64,000 nt of DNA from positions 20,676,765 to 20,740,764 of the forward strand of contig NC_087074.1 in NCBI RefSeq assembly GCF_026151205.1, given 5' to 3'. The first letter of the stretch is position 1. Each line of letters begins with the position of its first letter. Source of the stretch: Bolinopsis microptera (lineage: Eukaryota > Ctenophora > Tentaculata > Lobata > Bolinopsidae). The translations under genes and the position numbers were made by a program. Below the pieces are notes generated by a model that had not been told where the DNA came from, did no database searches, and saw nothing but the letters and a program-made list of their open reading frames with translations. Shown here one piece after another: positions 40,763 through 51,600 of this stretch.

Positions 40763-43700
40763 TGGATACAAGGATACAAGGATACAAGGATACAAGGATA
40801 CAAAAGTGATAATTACTTTATTGAGTACACAATAGTTGTAATTCTGAAATAATTTAAGTTACACAATTCTAATTATTTACAAGTGTGTAGGGATAATTTA
40901 GAAATGTTATATAATGCTAGTTTTAGAAAAATAGATAAATCGAGTTTGTATGGTTCAATTTTATTTTAAGGTCCTATAGCATTATGCACTTGCCAGTATT
41001 TGAGTGGAAATCTGGGCTCTTATAATAGGCTGTATATTGTTCGTTCACAGAGAGAATTGAATGGATTGCTCTTGCTGTGGCAGTGAGTGTGGTAGGATCT
41101 AGAGTTTTGTTGGAGAGCAAACCGACTAGGTCAGTAATGTTTTGGGGATGGAAATTGAATTTTTCCCTAACTGAGGAGTAGAGCAAACAGTCAATCAATA
41201 CGTGACTTTCGTCCTCAATAGGCTTGAGCCCTTTGCTGAAAAAGCAGTAGGTGCACCAACGTTCTTCTCTTGGTACAAGGGGGGTTTCGTATCTGCCCCT
41301 TTCGATGTAGAGGTTGTGGCAGCTGATACGAAACCTTGTCAGACTTTTTCGAACATCAGGTATTTTGATAATTCGTAGATATGCCTCTGGTTCGAAATCA
41401 TGTTTAATTAAGTTATAGAATTCTAGTTTTGGCGAGGAGGCCTTGGCAGCTTTCCAGGTATTTACGAATTCTTCCCTCATGTTATGACTGATTTGGGTGG
41501 AGAGCTTAGATTTTGAGGAAGATGAGGGGGTGAAGTTGTATTTGGTGAGAAGCTTTGAGATGTTGGTATACCAAGGAAGTCCCAACATGATTTGTTCGTG
41601 AAATGCAGCACAGAGTAGTTCGTTTTCAGTGTTTTCAAGGCGACTATAGTAATCTATTGCAAGTTTGCAGGCTTCAAAGAATAGGGGGTGGCGACCGCTT
41701 TCGCCCCAGCAACCTATATTTGATGCTTTTGAATGGACAGACAAAGACCACTTGATAAACTTTAGGTGGAATTTTTCATAGTGGTCTTGTGCAATGTACT
41801 TCAAGGTATGCTGGGGGTTGGCTTTGTCATCTATTTTTGAAAGGTATCTCATGGTTTTTGAGTGAGGGCATAAGACTTGACAGCCATAAAGCAGGATCGG
41901 TTTTATTAAGGAGTCAAATAGAATATTAAGGGCACGGTGAGAGAGGGCATCCTTAACTATTTTGCCTTTGAGGCCATAGAGAGCACGGAGAGCCTTGGCC
42001 CTCAGCTCAGTATTTGCTGCTGTGAACGATCCATTTCTGTGGAATATTATGCCAAGATAGCAGTATTTATCGGTGTGCTGGATGGGCTGACCTCCCAATG
42101 TGAATGTTTCATAGGACTGCTTTCGTTTGGGAGGGCTGAATATTACAATCTTGGTTTTCTTAATATTTACTTCAAGGCCCATGGAGTTACAGAAATCAAA
42201 TAGAATGTTGATATTGACTTGCAAGGCCTTGGGAGTTAGAGCAAGAAGGACAAGATCGTCAGCCCACAGCAGATGTGATATCAGAACGTCAGCAAGAACT
42301 GGATAGTCACCAACAGATTTCAGGAGAGATGAAAAGTCATTAATGTAGATTTTAAAAAGGTCTGGCGATAGGGGGTGTCCTTGCTCCGTTCCTTTGCCAA
42401 TATCAATTTTAGGCGACAAGAGTTTGGAAATTTTTATATGGGCAATAGAGTTTTTGTACATATCACTTAGGCAGTTGAAGAAGTTACCGGTTATTCCAAG
42501 GCATGTAATTTTGTGCAGAAGGAGGTCCCTACATACAGTGTCAAAGGCCTTTCTTAGATCAACAAAGCATGCATAAAGACGAGCCTTTTTAGCTTTTGTG
42601 TATTTGTCAATTACTGTCTTGAGGGTGAAAACGTGATCGTTAGTTTGGGCACCTTTCGAAAATCCAAGCTGTTCTTTTGGGTCAGGACAGTAGAGCTTTT
42701 TGAAGTGTAACAGACGTTCAAGTAAGATGCTAGAGAACAGCTTACCCATACAACTGCCAACTGCTATTGCTCTGTAATTGTCTGGGCTGAAGGGGTTGCC
42801 TGATTTATAGATAGGAGTGATGATACTGGTATGCCATGGATAGTAGCCTGAGACCAGAGAGTGGTTGAATGTTTTGAGGATGACTTGGAAACAAAGCGGA
42901 GTTAGGCTCTGAAGCATCTCGTTTGAAATCAAGTCATTTGAGCAACTTTTACCCTTTTTGAGCTTTTTTATTGCGGAAGTAAGTTCAGAATCAGATATGA
43001 GCTTGTTTAGGATGTCCAGATCTGGTGGTTCAGGGTAATGTCTGTGATTGTGGTGAGTGAGATCTGGTTCCTGGTCAGGTTTATTATAGAGGGAAGCAAA
43101 GAAATCATGAAAGCTAGCAAGATCGAATTTGTCTAGTAGGGGACTAGTGTCATGTTCTTGTTTTAGCCTTTTAAATTTTTTCCAGTCAAGAATATGACCC
43201 TCTTCAATAGCTTCATTTAGCTTCCTAAGAAAGGATAATTTCTTACTGTTAACAAGATTGCTGTGCTTATTGCGTTGCTTATAATATTCTCGTCTGAGAA
43301 TGTTGTTGCAGTGTTTACTACCTAGCCGGTTTGCTAGCCTATTTAGATTGCGTCTCGAGGAGTTGACTTGTGGATCAAACCATTTCTTTTGGGCGGAATT
43401 TTTAGGAGGTTTTTTCACTTTTAATGCTATATCAGCAGCACTGTGGAGACAGTTAGTAATTGCATCGTTCAGTTCATTATTGCCCTCCAAGGTGCCGCTA
43501 AATTCGTTTGCTACAATGTTTTCCAGGTTATGGACAATTCCGGGCAAGTTGAGGGCTGCTTTAAATAGTAAGTGGGAGTTGTTGTTGTCCCACTTATAGC
43601 CACAAGGTAAATTAGAAAAGTCTGGGAGCTGGAAGTTGGCAACAAATGGTTCGAATGTGGTGAGTTTCAAGACTAAGGGACAGTGGTCAGAGTATGATGT

Positions 43701-43950
43701 AAACTCTTTAACTTGAAGAGAGTTTACATGATCTCTTGCCCACGAGGTGATTACAAAATAATCGACCACACTGCTTCCATTATATTTGTGACAGGTCATT
43801 TTTCCAGTGGTGTCCCCGAGGGTACGCCCATTAAGAATTTTCAGTTGGTTATTTATAACCATGTCAAGAAAGTGTTGGCAATGGGGTTCAGATATAGTCA
43901 GGTCAGAGTTGTTTCTGGGTTCTTCAATGTCATGTGCTTGCGAGGAAAGC
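40763..43950 (-). mobile_element. 5'-truncated non-LTR retrotransposon (LINE)
   Basis: Reads on the - strand from about 43,940, inside the endonuclease domain (a stop at about 43,950 marks the loss of the 5' part), to a 3' tail of about five CTTGTATC octamers (40,764-40,803). A microsatellite 3' end of this kind is typical of several LINE clades. The clade is not assigned. Confidence 0.85.
40974..43862 (-). CDS. LINE ORF2 fragment: endonuclease C-terminus and reverse transcriptase
   Basis: 962 residues from the first ATG, but homology begins about 25 residues earlier, so the ATG is not the true start. It holds the C-terminal half of an APE-type endonuclease (ILNGRTLGDTTG, SSVVDYF, YSDHCPL with the catalytic S-D-H), then a complete reverse transcriptase: GKSCSNDLISNEML, NYRAIAVGS, LYACFVDLRKAFDTV, GTEQGHPLSPDLFKIYIND and LLWADDLVLLA (catalytic ADD). 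The C-terminal CTYCFFSKG...DESHVLIDC is a CCHC-like knuckle common in these ORF2 proteins. No stop interrupts it, so the insertion is fairly recent, but it cannot move without its 5' end. Confidence 0.92.
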   Translation of the reverse strand: MVINNQLKILNGRTLGDTTGKMTCHKYNGSSVVDYFVITSWARDHVNSLQVKEFTSYSDHCPLVLKLTTFEPFVANFQLPDFSNLPCGYKWDNNNSHLLFKAALNLPGIVHNLENIVANEFSGTLEGNNELNDAITNCLHSAADIALKVKKPPKNSAQKKWFDPQVNSSRRNLNRLANRLGSKHCNNILRREYYKQRNKHSNLVNSKKLSFLRKLNEAIEEGHILDWKKFKRLKQEHDTSPLLDKFDLASFHDFFASLYNKPDQEPDLTHHNHRHYPEPPDLDILNKLISDSELTSAIKKLKKGKSCSNDLISNEMLQSLTPLCFQVILKTFNHSLVSGYYPWHTSIITPIYKSGNPFSPDNYRAIAVGSCMGKLFSSILLERLLHFKKLYCPDPKEQLGFSKGAQTNDHVFTLKTVIDKYTKAKKARLYACFVDLRKAFDTVCRDLLLHKITCLGITGNFFNCLSDMYKNSIAHIKISKLLSPKIDIGKGTEQGHPLSPDLFKIYINDFSSLLKSVGDYPVLADVLISHLLWADDLVLLALTPKALQVNINILFDFCNSMGLEVNIKKTKIVIFSPPKRKQSYETFTLGGQPIQHTDKYCYLGIIFHRNGSFTAANTELRAKALRALYGLKGKIVKDALSHRALNILFDSLIKPILLYGCQVLCPHSKTMRYLSKIDDKANPQHTLKYIAQDHYEKFHLKFIKWSLSVHSKASNIGCWGESGRHPLFFEACKLAIDYYSRLENTENELLCAAFHEQIMLGLPWYTNISKLLTKYNFTPSSSSKSKLSTQISHNMREEFVNTWKAAKASSPKLEFYNLIKHDFEPEAYLRIIKIPDVRKSLTRFRISCHNLYIERGRYETPLVPREERWCTYCFFSKGLKPIEDESHVLIDCLLYSSVREKFNFHPQNITDLVGLLSNKTLDPTTLTATARAIHSILSVNEQYTAYYKSPDFHSNTGKCIML

Positions 43951-44785
43951 TAAAACGTGCGCTATTAGCCAATCAACATAACCACGCCCTGCTTGATTGG
44001 ACCACAAAAGATTTTGACTGCACAAATGTTATTTTCCAAACATTATAACCGGCTGGTCACACACATCTCAATTAAATTCCCTAGGCTACTGTTTTCCAAG
44101 TCTTGTCCTGTGAGTAAAGTATGCGTGAGAAAGTTTTAATAAAATAAATGTATATTTTTGAATTTTCTAAATTTAATCTGAGAAGTAAGTAAAACAAACT
44201 GCAACCTATAGTAACAACTATAAACAGAACCCCTAATGTCTACTAACAAATTTCTTCTAGTCCTAATATGAGCCTTGTCTCTAAAAACCTAACTGAACTA
44301 GCGTTTCGGTGTGTGCAAAAGCTTTAAGGCATGCGCATTCCTTGCCCCGTTTGTTACCTGTCCTTCCAAACCCAAACTAGCAGTCAAGGACAAATTTAGA
44401 GTTAACATTTGCTGACCGAAATAACAAAAAATTATGGAGTGTAATGAATTATTAACCTCAATTTTATTTACCTCAATGTTGTATAGTCAATTTTGTGAAA
44501 ATCGGTTAACCTCAATTATTAAAAAAAGTTAAGCAGCTACAAATATGTGAATAGCAGCAATGTTTTTGTCATCAAAAATTATATTGATTTAGAAAATAAT
44601 ATTTTGGTCGATGTTTTTGACCCCTTAACCCCCCCCCCCCCCCTCTGGCCTTAATCTTCACTTCTTCACCTTTCCATGGACCTAGCAAAAGGAGGGGGAG
44701 ATCTGTGAACTCTCGTAGTCAGGAAGTGAGAACTGAATAGCCGGAGCCTCAACCATGAGTGAACAGATTCCAGATTTATATATTT
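43951..44785. other. spacer with CCAAT-like cluster
   Basis: At 43,966-44,008 an AGCCAATCA and an inverted GATTGG flank CCACGCCC, resembling a promoter module. No gene is attached to it in the window. The rest is AT-rich with a C16 run near 44,628. Confidence 0.4.
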
Positions 44786-44965
44786 TTTAAGTAAAGTAAA
44801 GTAAAGTAAAGTAAAGTAAAATTTATGACATCACATCATCACACATGTCTACAAACTATCATCGCACTGTGTGAAAAAATATATAATAAATATTTCCCCA
44901 CCAACATTAAATAATTATCAAATACAATATTTAAAAACAATTTCATCAAAAACATTATCCTATTT

Positions 44966-46540
44966 TTAAAACTTCCCAGTGGAATAAAGATTTATAAAAC
45001 GCTTCTTTGCCACATAAGGATGGAACCAAAGATAATTGTTATGTTTCTCTTTATTACTGACATAACTGGCTCCCTCAATTCTTACTAAAACTTCATTAGA
45101 AATATTCCAAAAAAAGCAATCATTTGTAATACTTTTAGAAATCATATCTATCTTATATCCTTCTAATTTAATTTTAAAACCTAAAACTGTCACAGAGTTC
45201 TTGACGTCCGGAGGGAGTTTGTTCCAATATGGAATAACTCGCTCCGGGAGAAAAGACTTCTGGATATTCTTGACCTTTGTCACACTTTTACTACATCTAT
45301 TGGATGAAACCAGATTAAGACCTGATCTGCTTGGTCTGAACAAGTCTGAACCATAATCAGTCATAGCATTAATAACCTTAAAAGCTTCAATAAGGTCCCC
45401 ACGTATTCGCCGCTCTGCCAGCGTTGTCAAATTGAGGATTTCCAGTCTACGGCTGTAAGGAAGAGTACCCACCTCATCAATCAGACGGGTAAACCGCCTC
45501 TGGACGCTCTCCAGCTCCAAAACAGTCCCCCAACTTCCATGAGCCGCAGGTGGATTCCACAATTGGACACAATACTCAAGATGAGGTCTTATTAAAGCTT
45601 TATATATAGCAATCATAACAACCTTTTCTCTAATAACTAAATTCCTTACAATCCAACAAATCATACGATTTGCCTTAGCGATACATGCTTTGATCTGTTC
45701 GTTCCAAAGCAGGGAGCTATGGGTAATAACCCCCAAATCTTTTTCCTGTGCAGATACTTCAAGTTCTATACCATTTACCTTATAATTTAAATTAGGATTG
45801 TTGTTAAAATTAATGTGCACTACTTTGCACTTGGCAGGATTAAATTGTAAAAGCCAAATACTTTCCCAAGCTTCTAATTCTTCGATATCTTCAGCAACAC
45901 TACCGTGGTTAGCTGCATTACCAATTAATTTAAGATCATCAGCAAATAACTTTATCTTATTTTTTACAAGGTCAGGCAAATCATTAATATACAGAATGAA
46001 TAGGAGAGGGCCTAGAACTGACCCCTGAGGAACACCAGATAAAACATGTTTAACCTCGGACCATTGTCCTTCTACAGAAACCCTCATAGTCCTGTCTGTC
46101 AGAAAATCTTTAATAACATTTAAAACCTTTCCTTTGACACCAAAGCCTTCCAATTTAGACAGAAGTCTAAAGTGGGGGACTGTGTCGAATGCCTTACTAA
46201 AATCAAAGTATAGAAGATCAACCGGGGCACCTTCATCTAAAATGTCAAGAATGTCATCAAATGTCTCTACAAGATTAGATAAACACGATTTACCCTTAAC
46301 AAATCCATGCTGATGCTTCGAAATTCGATGTTCTAAAAAATTTAATACATGTGCTCTCACCAACTTTTCATACACTTTGCACAAAATACACGTTAATGAA
46401 ACTGGTCTATAATTTAAGGGGTCCGATTTAATACCCTTTTTAAACAATGCTACAACAGATGCAGATTTCCACACTGCAGGTAAAGATCCTGTATCTGAAC
46501 ACTTTTGAAATAATTTAGTCAATGCTTCAACAAAATTGTT
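44966..46540 (-). CDS. CR1-like ORF2, distal half (reverse transcriptase)
   Basis: About 520 residues. Motifs in order: FVEALTKLFQKC, ASVVALFKKG, DPLNYRPVSLTC, KHQHGFVKGKSC, LLYFDFSKAFDTV, LSGVPQGSVLGPLLFILYIND and KLFADDLKL (catalytic FADD), then thumb and C-terminal region (LGVITHSSLLWNEQ, LEYCVQLWNPP, RRLEILNLTTLAERRIRGDL). No stops inside. The first ATG is not the native start; this is the continuation of the half at 52.6-54.3 kb. Confidence 0.92.
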   Translation of the reverse strand, partial: NNFVEALTKLFQKCSDTGSLPAVWKSASVVALFKKGIKSDPLNYRPVSLTCILCKVYEKLVRAHVLNFLEHRISKHQHGFVKGKSCLSNLVETFDDILDILDEGAPVDLLYFDFSKAFDTVPHFRLLSKLEGFGVKGKVLNVIKDFLTDRTMRVSVEGQWSEVKHVLSGVPQGSVLGPLLFILYINDLPDLVKNKIKLFADDLKLIGNAANHGSVAEDIEELEAWESIWLLQFNPAKCKVVHINFNNNPNLNYKVNGIELEVSAQEKDLGVITHSSLLWNEQIKACIAKANRMICWIVRNLVIREKVVMIAIYKALIRPHLEYCVQLWNPPAAHGSWGTVLELESVQRRFTRLIDEVGTLPYSRRLEILNLTTLAERRIRGDLIEAFKVINAMTDYGSDLFRPSRSGLNLVSSNRCSKSVTKVKNIQKSFLPERVIPYWNKLPPDVKNSVTVLGFKIKLEGYKIDMISKSITNDCFFWNISNEVLVRIEGASYVSNKEKHNNYLWFHPYVAKKRFINLYSTGKF

Positions 46541-46645
46541 GTCATTTTAATACTTTCAACACTACTATATAACAAATAATTTGAGGACCCGAAACCGCTG
46601 AGCAGTCTCTATCTTGAACTTGCTCAACCCCATCTCACTTTGAGA

Positions 46646-48619
46646 ATGGTGGAATCCGGTCAAACCGATCAACAGCCAGTGGGGCTGGGTACCTCAAATT
46701 ATGTCTTTCAGGAAGATAACAAAGGAAATGACAATGAAAGGCATGATTTGGGGTCCCAGATTAAAGACAATCAGACATCAGCCCCTGCTGCACCTGAATC
46801 CTCAGAAGCTGTTGCAGAGAACAGAACCCCTGAGGACTGTGAAGCAGACGTAAGCAGTTTTGTTTCATTTTGTACCAATGCTTCAACACCTTTTGATACA
46901 ATTCTTTTGGCCCATTCAAAAAACTTACGATCTGAAGTAGACAATATCAAACTGAACTTTTGTAGTACTTTGAAAGTAGAAGTAGACCAATTTGCAACGT
47001 TGACCCCTACAATCATCAAAAACTGTTCAACACTTAACAAATATACCCTGGCAGACGGCCTTCTGTCCCTACTTTCTCTGTCAGAGAAAGTATGTGCAGT
47101 AATAGGGGGTAAAAGGTTGTCTATCGGTGACAACCCCATCGATGAAGCAGCAGTTGCTTCTTCCGTAGCTGCTGACTCCATTTCTGGAAATGCTACCCTC
47201 CATGAATCCCTTCAGGCTATTCAAAATAGCATTCTTAAGAGAGATAAGGTGCACAATGACACTCTCAAATCAATCAGTGGCCAGCTTAACACCCTGACTC
47301 TCTCCATTGATCAGTACATGAAACCATCAGATATGTCAACTCCAGATGTACCACGTAACACTGCATTTCCTTCTTTCCCAATAGGCCTTCCTAATATCAA
47401 TATCGAAAAACCAGATCCTAAGATTGACTTACATACAGTGCAAAATCCTATAGACACCTCCATTGGTCACATTGAGTCATTCACACCAGATTTTGTTGCC
47501 CAAGAACTTTCGGATAAACTCACTGAATACCTTGACACATTCAGTGAACAGTTTGATGCAAACTCAGAAAGAGGACATGGTGTCATAAGCTTTGGGGATG
47601 CATACAACTATCCAGGAGCCAAAGCTGCAAAACCTATATCCAAAAACATCCCTAAACCCCTAACTGAACTTGTTTCGCTCATCCAGGCCAAATTCCCTGA
47701 AAGTGTCATTAATCAGTGTTTAGTGAATCGCTACCTTGACGAGAAATCAGAGCTGCCGAAGCATTCCGACAACGAAGCCTCACTAATGTTTGATAGTAAC
47801 ATCTTCACTATATCACTAGGCAGTACCTGTGATGTTCTATTCAGTAAAATCGAAGGATCTGAAACCAAAACTGTATCAGCTACTGGAAAAAGTCTATATG
47901 TTATGAGTAAGCAATCTCAGTCTGTTTGGCAACATCAAATAGATCAATCTCCAACCACACGTGAGAAAAGATATAGTGTTACATTTCGTTATGTTACATC
48001 TAACAACGAAAATGCAACAATAATAATAGGAGACTCCAACACCAGATTCTTGAAATTCGGTAGTGGGAAAGGACGTTTCGGTCATAGAATGCCAGGGAAA
48101 AGGGTAGAATGTTTTACTATTGATATGATTAACCCAAGTTTGTGTGAAGGTTACAGAAATATTTTTATTCATTGTGGAGTAAATGATATTAAGAAACGGA
48201 GCTCAAATATCGAGCAGTGTGCCAGTGATCTCAAGGTAAAACTTGATGATATATGTCGTAAATGTCCATACTCCAAGGTTACCGTTTCGCCAGTACTACC
48301 CACTAAGTTTGGCTGGTTGAACGAGAAAGCATTATATTTTAACAAACTTATATTTCAATATGTTGACATGAACCCAAGGGTGGGAACTCTAGATTTTAAT
48401 GAATTTGTTGGTGAAGATGGTAAACTAGCTGACCAGTTCGGTCGTTTCAAGGATAAAAGTGATGCCATCCATCTTGGGTCTACTGGTATCTTTAAGTTGT
48501 CTAGGCTAATAGTGGATAAAATACAGCGCAATCCAATAGATGGGCGCCAATTTAGTGATATTGCTAGGAGTAAAGTTGGGATGTTCAATTCACGTGTTCA
48601 AAGAGCTCCGAAACCATGA
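46646..48619 (+). CDS. LINE ORF1: AlkB-like dioxygenase fused to SGNH hydrolase
   Basis: 657 residues from ATG at 46,646. Residues 1-270 are low-complexity and helical, with no recognised domain. About 284-450 match the AlkB fold of Fe(II)/2-oxoglutarate oxygenases: VISFGDAYNYPG, NQCLVNRY, then H-S-D (His373, Asp375), His430 in WQHQID, and Arg442/Arg448 in KRYSVTFR for 2-oxoglutarate. About 457-632 are an SGNH/GDSL hydrolase: IIIGDSNTRF (nucleophile Ser464), HCGVNDI (Asn513), DAIHLGSTG (Asp606, His609). All catalytic positions are retained. SGNH (esterase) domains in ORF1 are established for some CR1-group LINEs; the AlkB domain is the odd part. A role in repairing methylated template RNA/DNA is speculation. 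The stop codon overlaps the ORF2 start (ATGA). Confidence 0.87.
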   Translation: MVESGQTDQQPVGLGTSNYVFQEDNKGNDNERHDLGSQIKDNQTSAPAAPESSEAVAENRTPEDCEADVSSFVSFCTNASTPFDTILLAHSKNLRSEVDNIKLNFCSTLKVEVDQFATLTPTIIKNCSTLNKYTLADGLLSLLSLSEKVCAVIGGKRLSIGDNPIDEAAVASSVAADSISGNATLHESLQAIQNSILKRDKVHNDTLKSISGQLNTLTLSIDQYMKPSDMSTPDVPRNTAFPSFPIGLPNINIEKPDPKIDLHTVQNPIDTSIGHIESFTPDFVAQELSDKLTEYLDTFSEQFDANSERGHGVISFGDAYNYPGAKAAKPISKNIPKPLTELVSLIQAKFPESVINQCLVNRYLDEKSELPKHSDNEASLMFDSNIFTISLGSTCDVLFSKIEGSETKTVSATGKSLYVMSKQSQSVWQHQIDQSPTTREKRYSVTFRYVTSNNENATIIIGDSNTRFLKFGSGKGRFGHRMPGKRVECFTIDMINPSLCEGYRNIFIHCGVNDIKKRSSNIEQCASDLKVKLDDICRKCPYSKVTVSPVLPTKFGWLNEKALYFNKLIFQYVDMNPRVGTLDFNEFVGEDGKLADQFGRFKDKSDAIHLGSTGIFKLSRLIVDKIQRNPIDGRQFSDIARSKVGMFNSRVQRAPKP

Positions 48620-51600
48620 ATAGAACAAATATATGTGAGAACTGTATCTGCTGCAGCAAACCTATTCGTGCTGGACACCCATTTATAAATTGCAATAAGT
48701 GTGATTGCATCATTCACAAGAGATGTAAAACACAGGAAAACATTGCCACTTTTAGAGAAAAAACTTACTGCTCAAATTGTATTCAAAATCATGATATAAT
48801 TCGTTATAATCCATTCTATCAAGCACCTCACTTTTCAAACAACGAACTACTTGACAATGAACCTCACGACTATATAGACTCAATAGGTACAATCTCAAAA
48901 ACTCTTGAGAACTGTCAATCATATTCTACTAAAAACTTCAACAACCTCATAAAGCAGATTCCTCAAACAACATCAAAGCGCATACTCTCACACTACTTTC
49001 GAAATATTGATGGAAATGGTACTAACTTTGACAAATTGGCCTTAGAATTAGCCTGCATAGACCACAAATTTTCTGTGATAGGTTTAGCAGAAACAAACAT
49101 TGATCCCTGTAATAGTCAGCTGTACCAAATTAAAGACTATACTTCATGTTACCAAAAACGCTTCGTTTCTAATAAGACACAACAGGTAAAAAGTAAAGGA
49201 AGTGGAGTTTCTCTCTACATTCACAACTCCTTTAACTTTAGTGTGATTGAAAAGTTATCTGTTTGTACAGAGCAATTTGAGTCCCTATTCGTAACAATAA
49301 GTAATGCTCCAGAACCAGTAACAGTTGGAGTTGTATACCGCTCACCAAGCAATCCACTTGCTAACTTCAATGCACAGTATAAAGAAGTTCTTACTGCACT
49401 GAAAGGACATAAAGCATACATATTAGGGGACTTCAATGTTAACATAACCAATTTATCAGGCCCAGATGAAGATATATTCGAAGAAGTTATTTATAGTCAC
49501 GGGTTCACGCCCACAATATCCATTCCCACACACCAAATGCCCCACTGCTCAAAAACGTGCATTGATAACATACACACTAATGACATTCACTCATCAACTA
49601 TATCTGGAGTAATTCAGGATAGTGCTTCACATCACCAGCCCATTTTCTGCCTTCAAGTAATGAATTCTGATACTAGTTCGGAACAGAATAAATCACCTGA
49701 AAAAACAACCATTTATTATAACTATAGTAATGCAAACCTTGATAAGCTCTGTGAAGAAATTGAAAACGACATAGATACATTTTACCACAGATGTGACTCT
49801 TTTGAATCCTTCATGGATCTGTTTCAAGAAAAGATAGATATATCTTGCAAATTGGCTTCACCAAAAACCACCAAACGAAATAATATAACAAATCCATGGA
49901 TCACAAACGGCCTTATCAACTCTGTAGAGAAAAAAGCCAGACTTTATTTTGAATGGAAAAAAACAAAAACATTGTTAATTCCAGATGGGGATCTGGAAAG
50001 ACATAATGTTTACAAGGACTACTCAAAATATCTTAAAATTGCCATAAAAACTGCCAAAACCAGGTATTATGCTGAAAAGTTTGAGAAAAATAGCCATAAC
50101 TCCAAAAAAACCTGGCAAATAATTAACGAGCTTCGTGGCAAAAAGAAGAATCAGCTAAAAGATGACTTCATTATAGATGGAACTAGAGTAATTTGTAGGC
50201 GGACAATTGCAAACAAATTCAATAGTTACTTTACATCTTTAGCTAGTAATTTAAATGAGAAGGTTTTGTCCGAGAACCAACTGTCTATCCAACCAATGCA
50301 ATCATTTGTTGAGTTTATGTCGAAATCAGTCAACAGTTCAATACATCTAGAAGAAACTCATCCTGAGGAGATTCTTGAAATAATTCAAGAATTCGTTAAC
50401 GGAAAAGCCAGTGATATACCAATAGCAGTTATCAAGAAACCGGCTCATCTCTTATCCAACATATTAGCAAATTTGTATAATACATGTATTCAAAAAGGCA
50501 CGTTCCCATCCATATTCAAAATAGGCAAAGTAACTCCTATCCATAAAAAAGATAATAAAGAAAATATTGAAAATTATAGACCTGTGTCAATATTGCCAAT
50601 CTTTGGTAAAATATTTGAAAAAATAATATACAAACGGCTTTATACCTTTTTCACTGCTAATGACATTCTCAGTAATGAACAATTTGGTTTTCGAAAAGGC
50701 CACTCAACCTCACATGCACTCCACAAATCAGTTCATTCAATCACAACATCAACATCCAGTGGTAATCATGTTCTAGGAATCTTTATTGACCTAAGCAAAG
50801 CTTTTGATACTCTTGACCATGGCATTCTCCTGAGGAAACTGGAAAATTATGGGGTTAGAGGTCTAGCTCTAGGACTTCTAAAAAGCTATTTATCCGATAG
50901 ATCACAGTATGTTTCATTTCTCAACACTACATCAGAGACTATGAATGTAAAATATGGAGTTCCCCAAGGTTCCATACTAGGCCCTCTACTTTTCTTATTA
51001 TATATGAACGACATAATAAACTGTTACAAAGGCGATGAATGCAAATTTGTGCTCTATGCTGATGACACAAATATATTTATCACTGGACCGTCCAAAGAAG
51101 CAACATACTTGAAGGCCAATAAAGTTCTTGATTTCGTATGCAAATTCATGAGAAGTAATCTCTTACATATAAATATGTCTAAATGCTGCTACATACATTT
51201 TCTACCTGCATACGAATCTGATGAAACCTGCGCCAGGGTTAGGCCGTATGCCAATGAACATGACAAATCACAAGGAATATTTATAAATGGACACAAAATT
51301 GTCAAGGTTAGCAACACCAAATTTCTTGGTGTAGTAATTGATGAAAAACTTAGCTGGGGCCCACATATAGAATATCTAAGAAAAAAAATTAGATCCACTA
51401 CAGGAGCACTTAACAGGATTAAACATTCAGTTCCAGGGGAACACTACCAAAAAATATACTCTGCATTATTGGAATCACATCTTGCTTACGGAATAAGTGT
51501 TTGGGGCTCAGCTCTCAAAGACCAACCAAACGATAAGCTGTTCATAACTCAGAAACGTTGTATAAGAATCCTTTTTGGAGACCTAAATGCATACCTCGAC

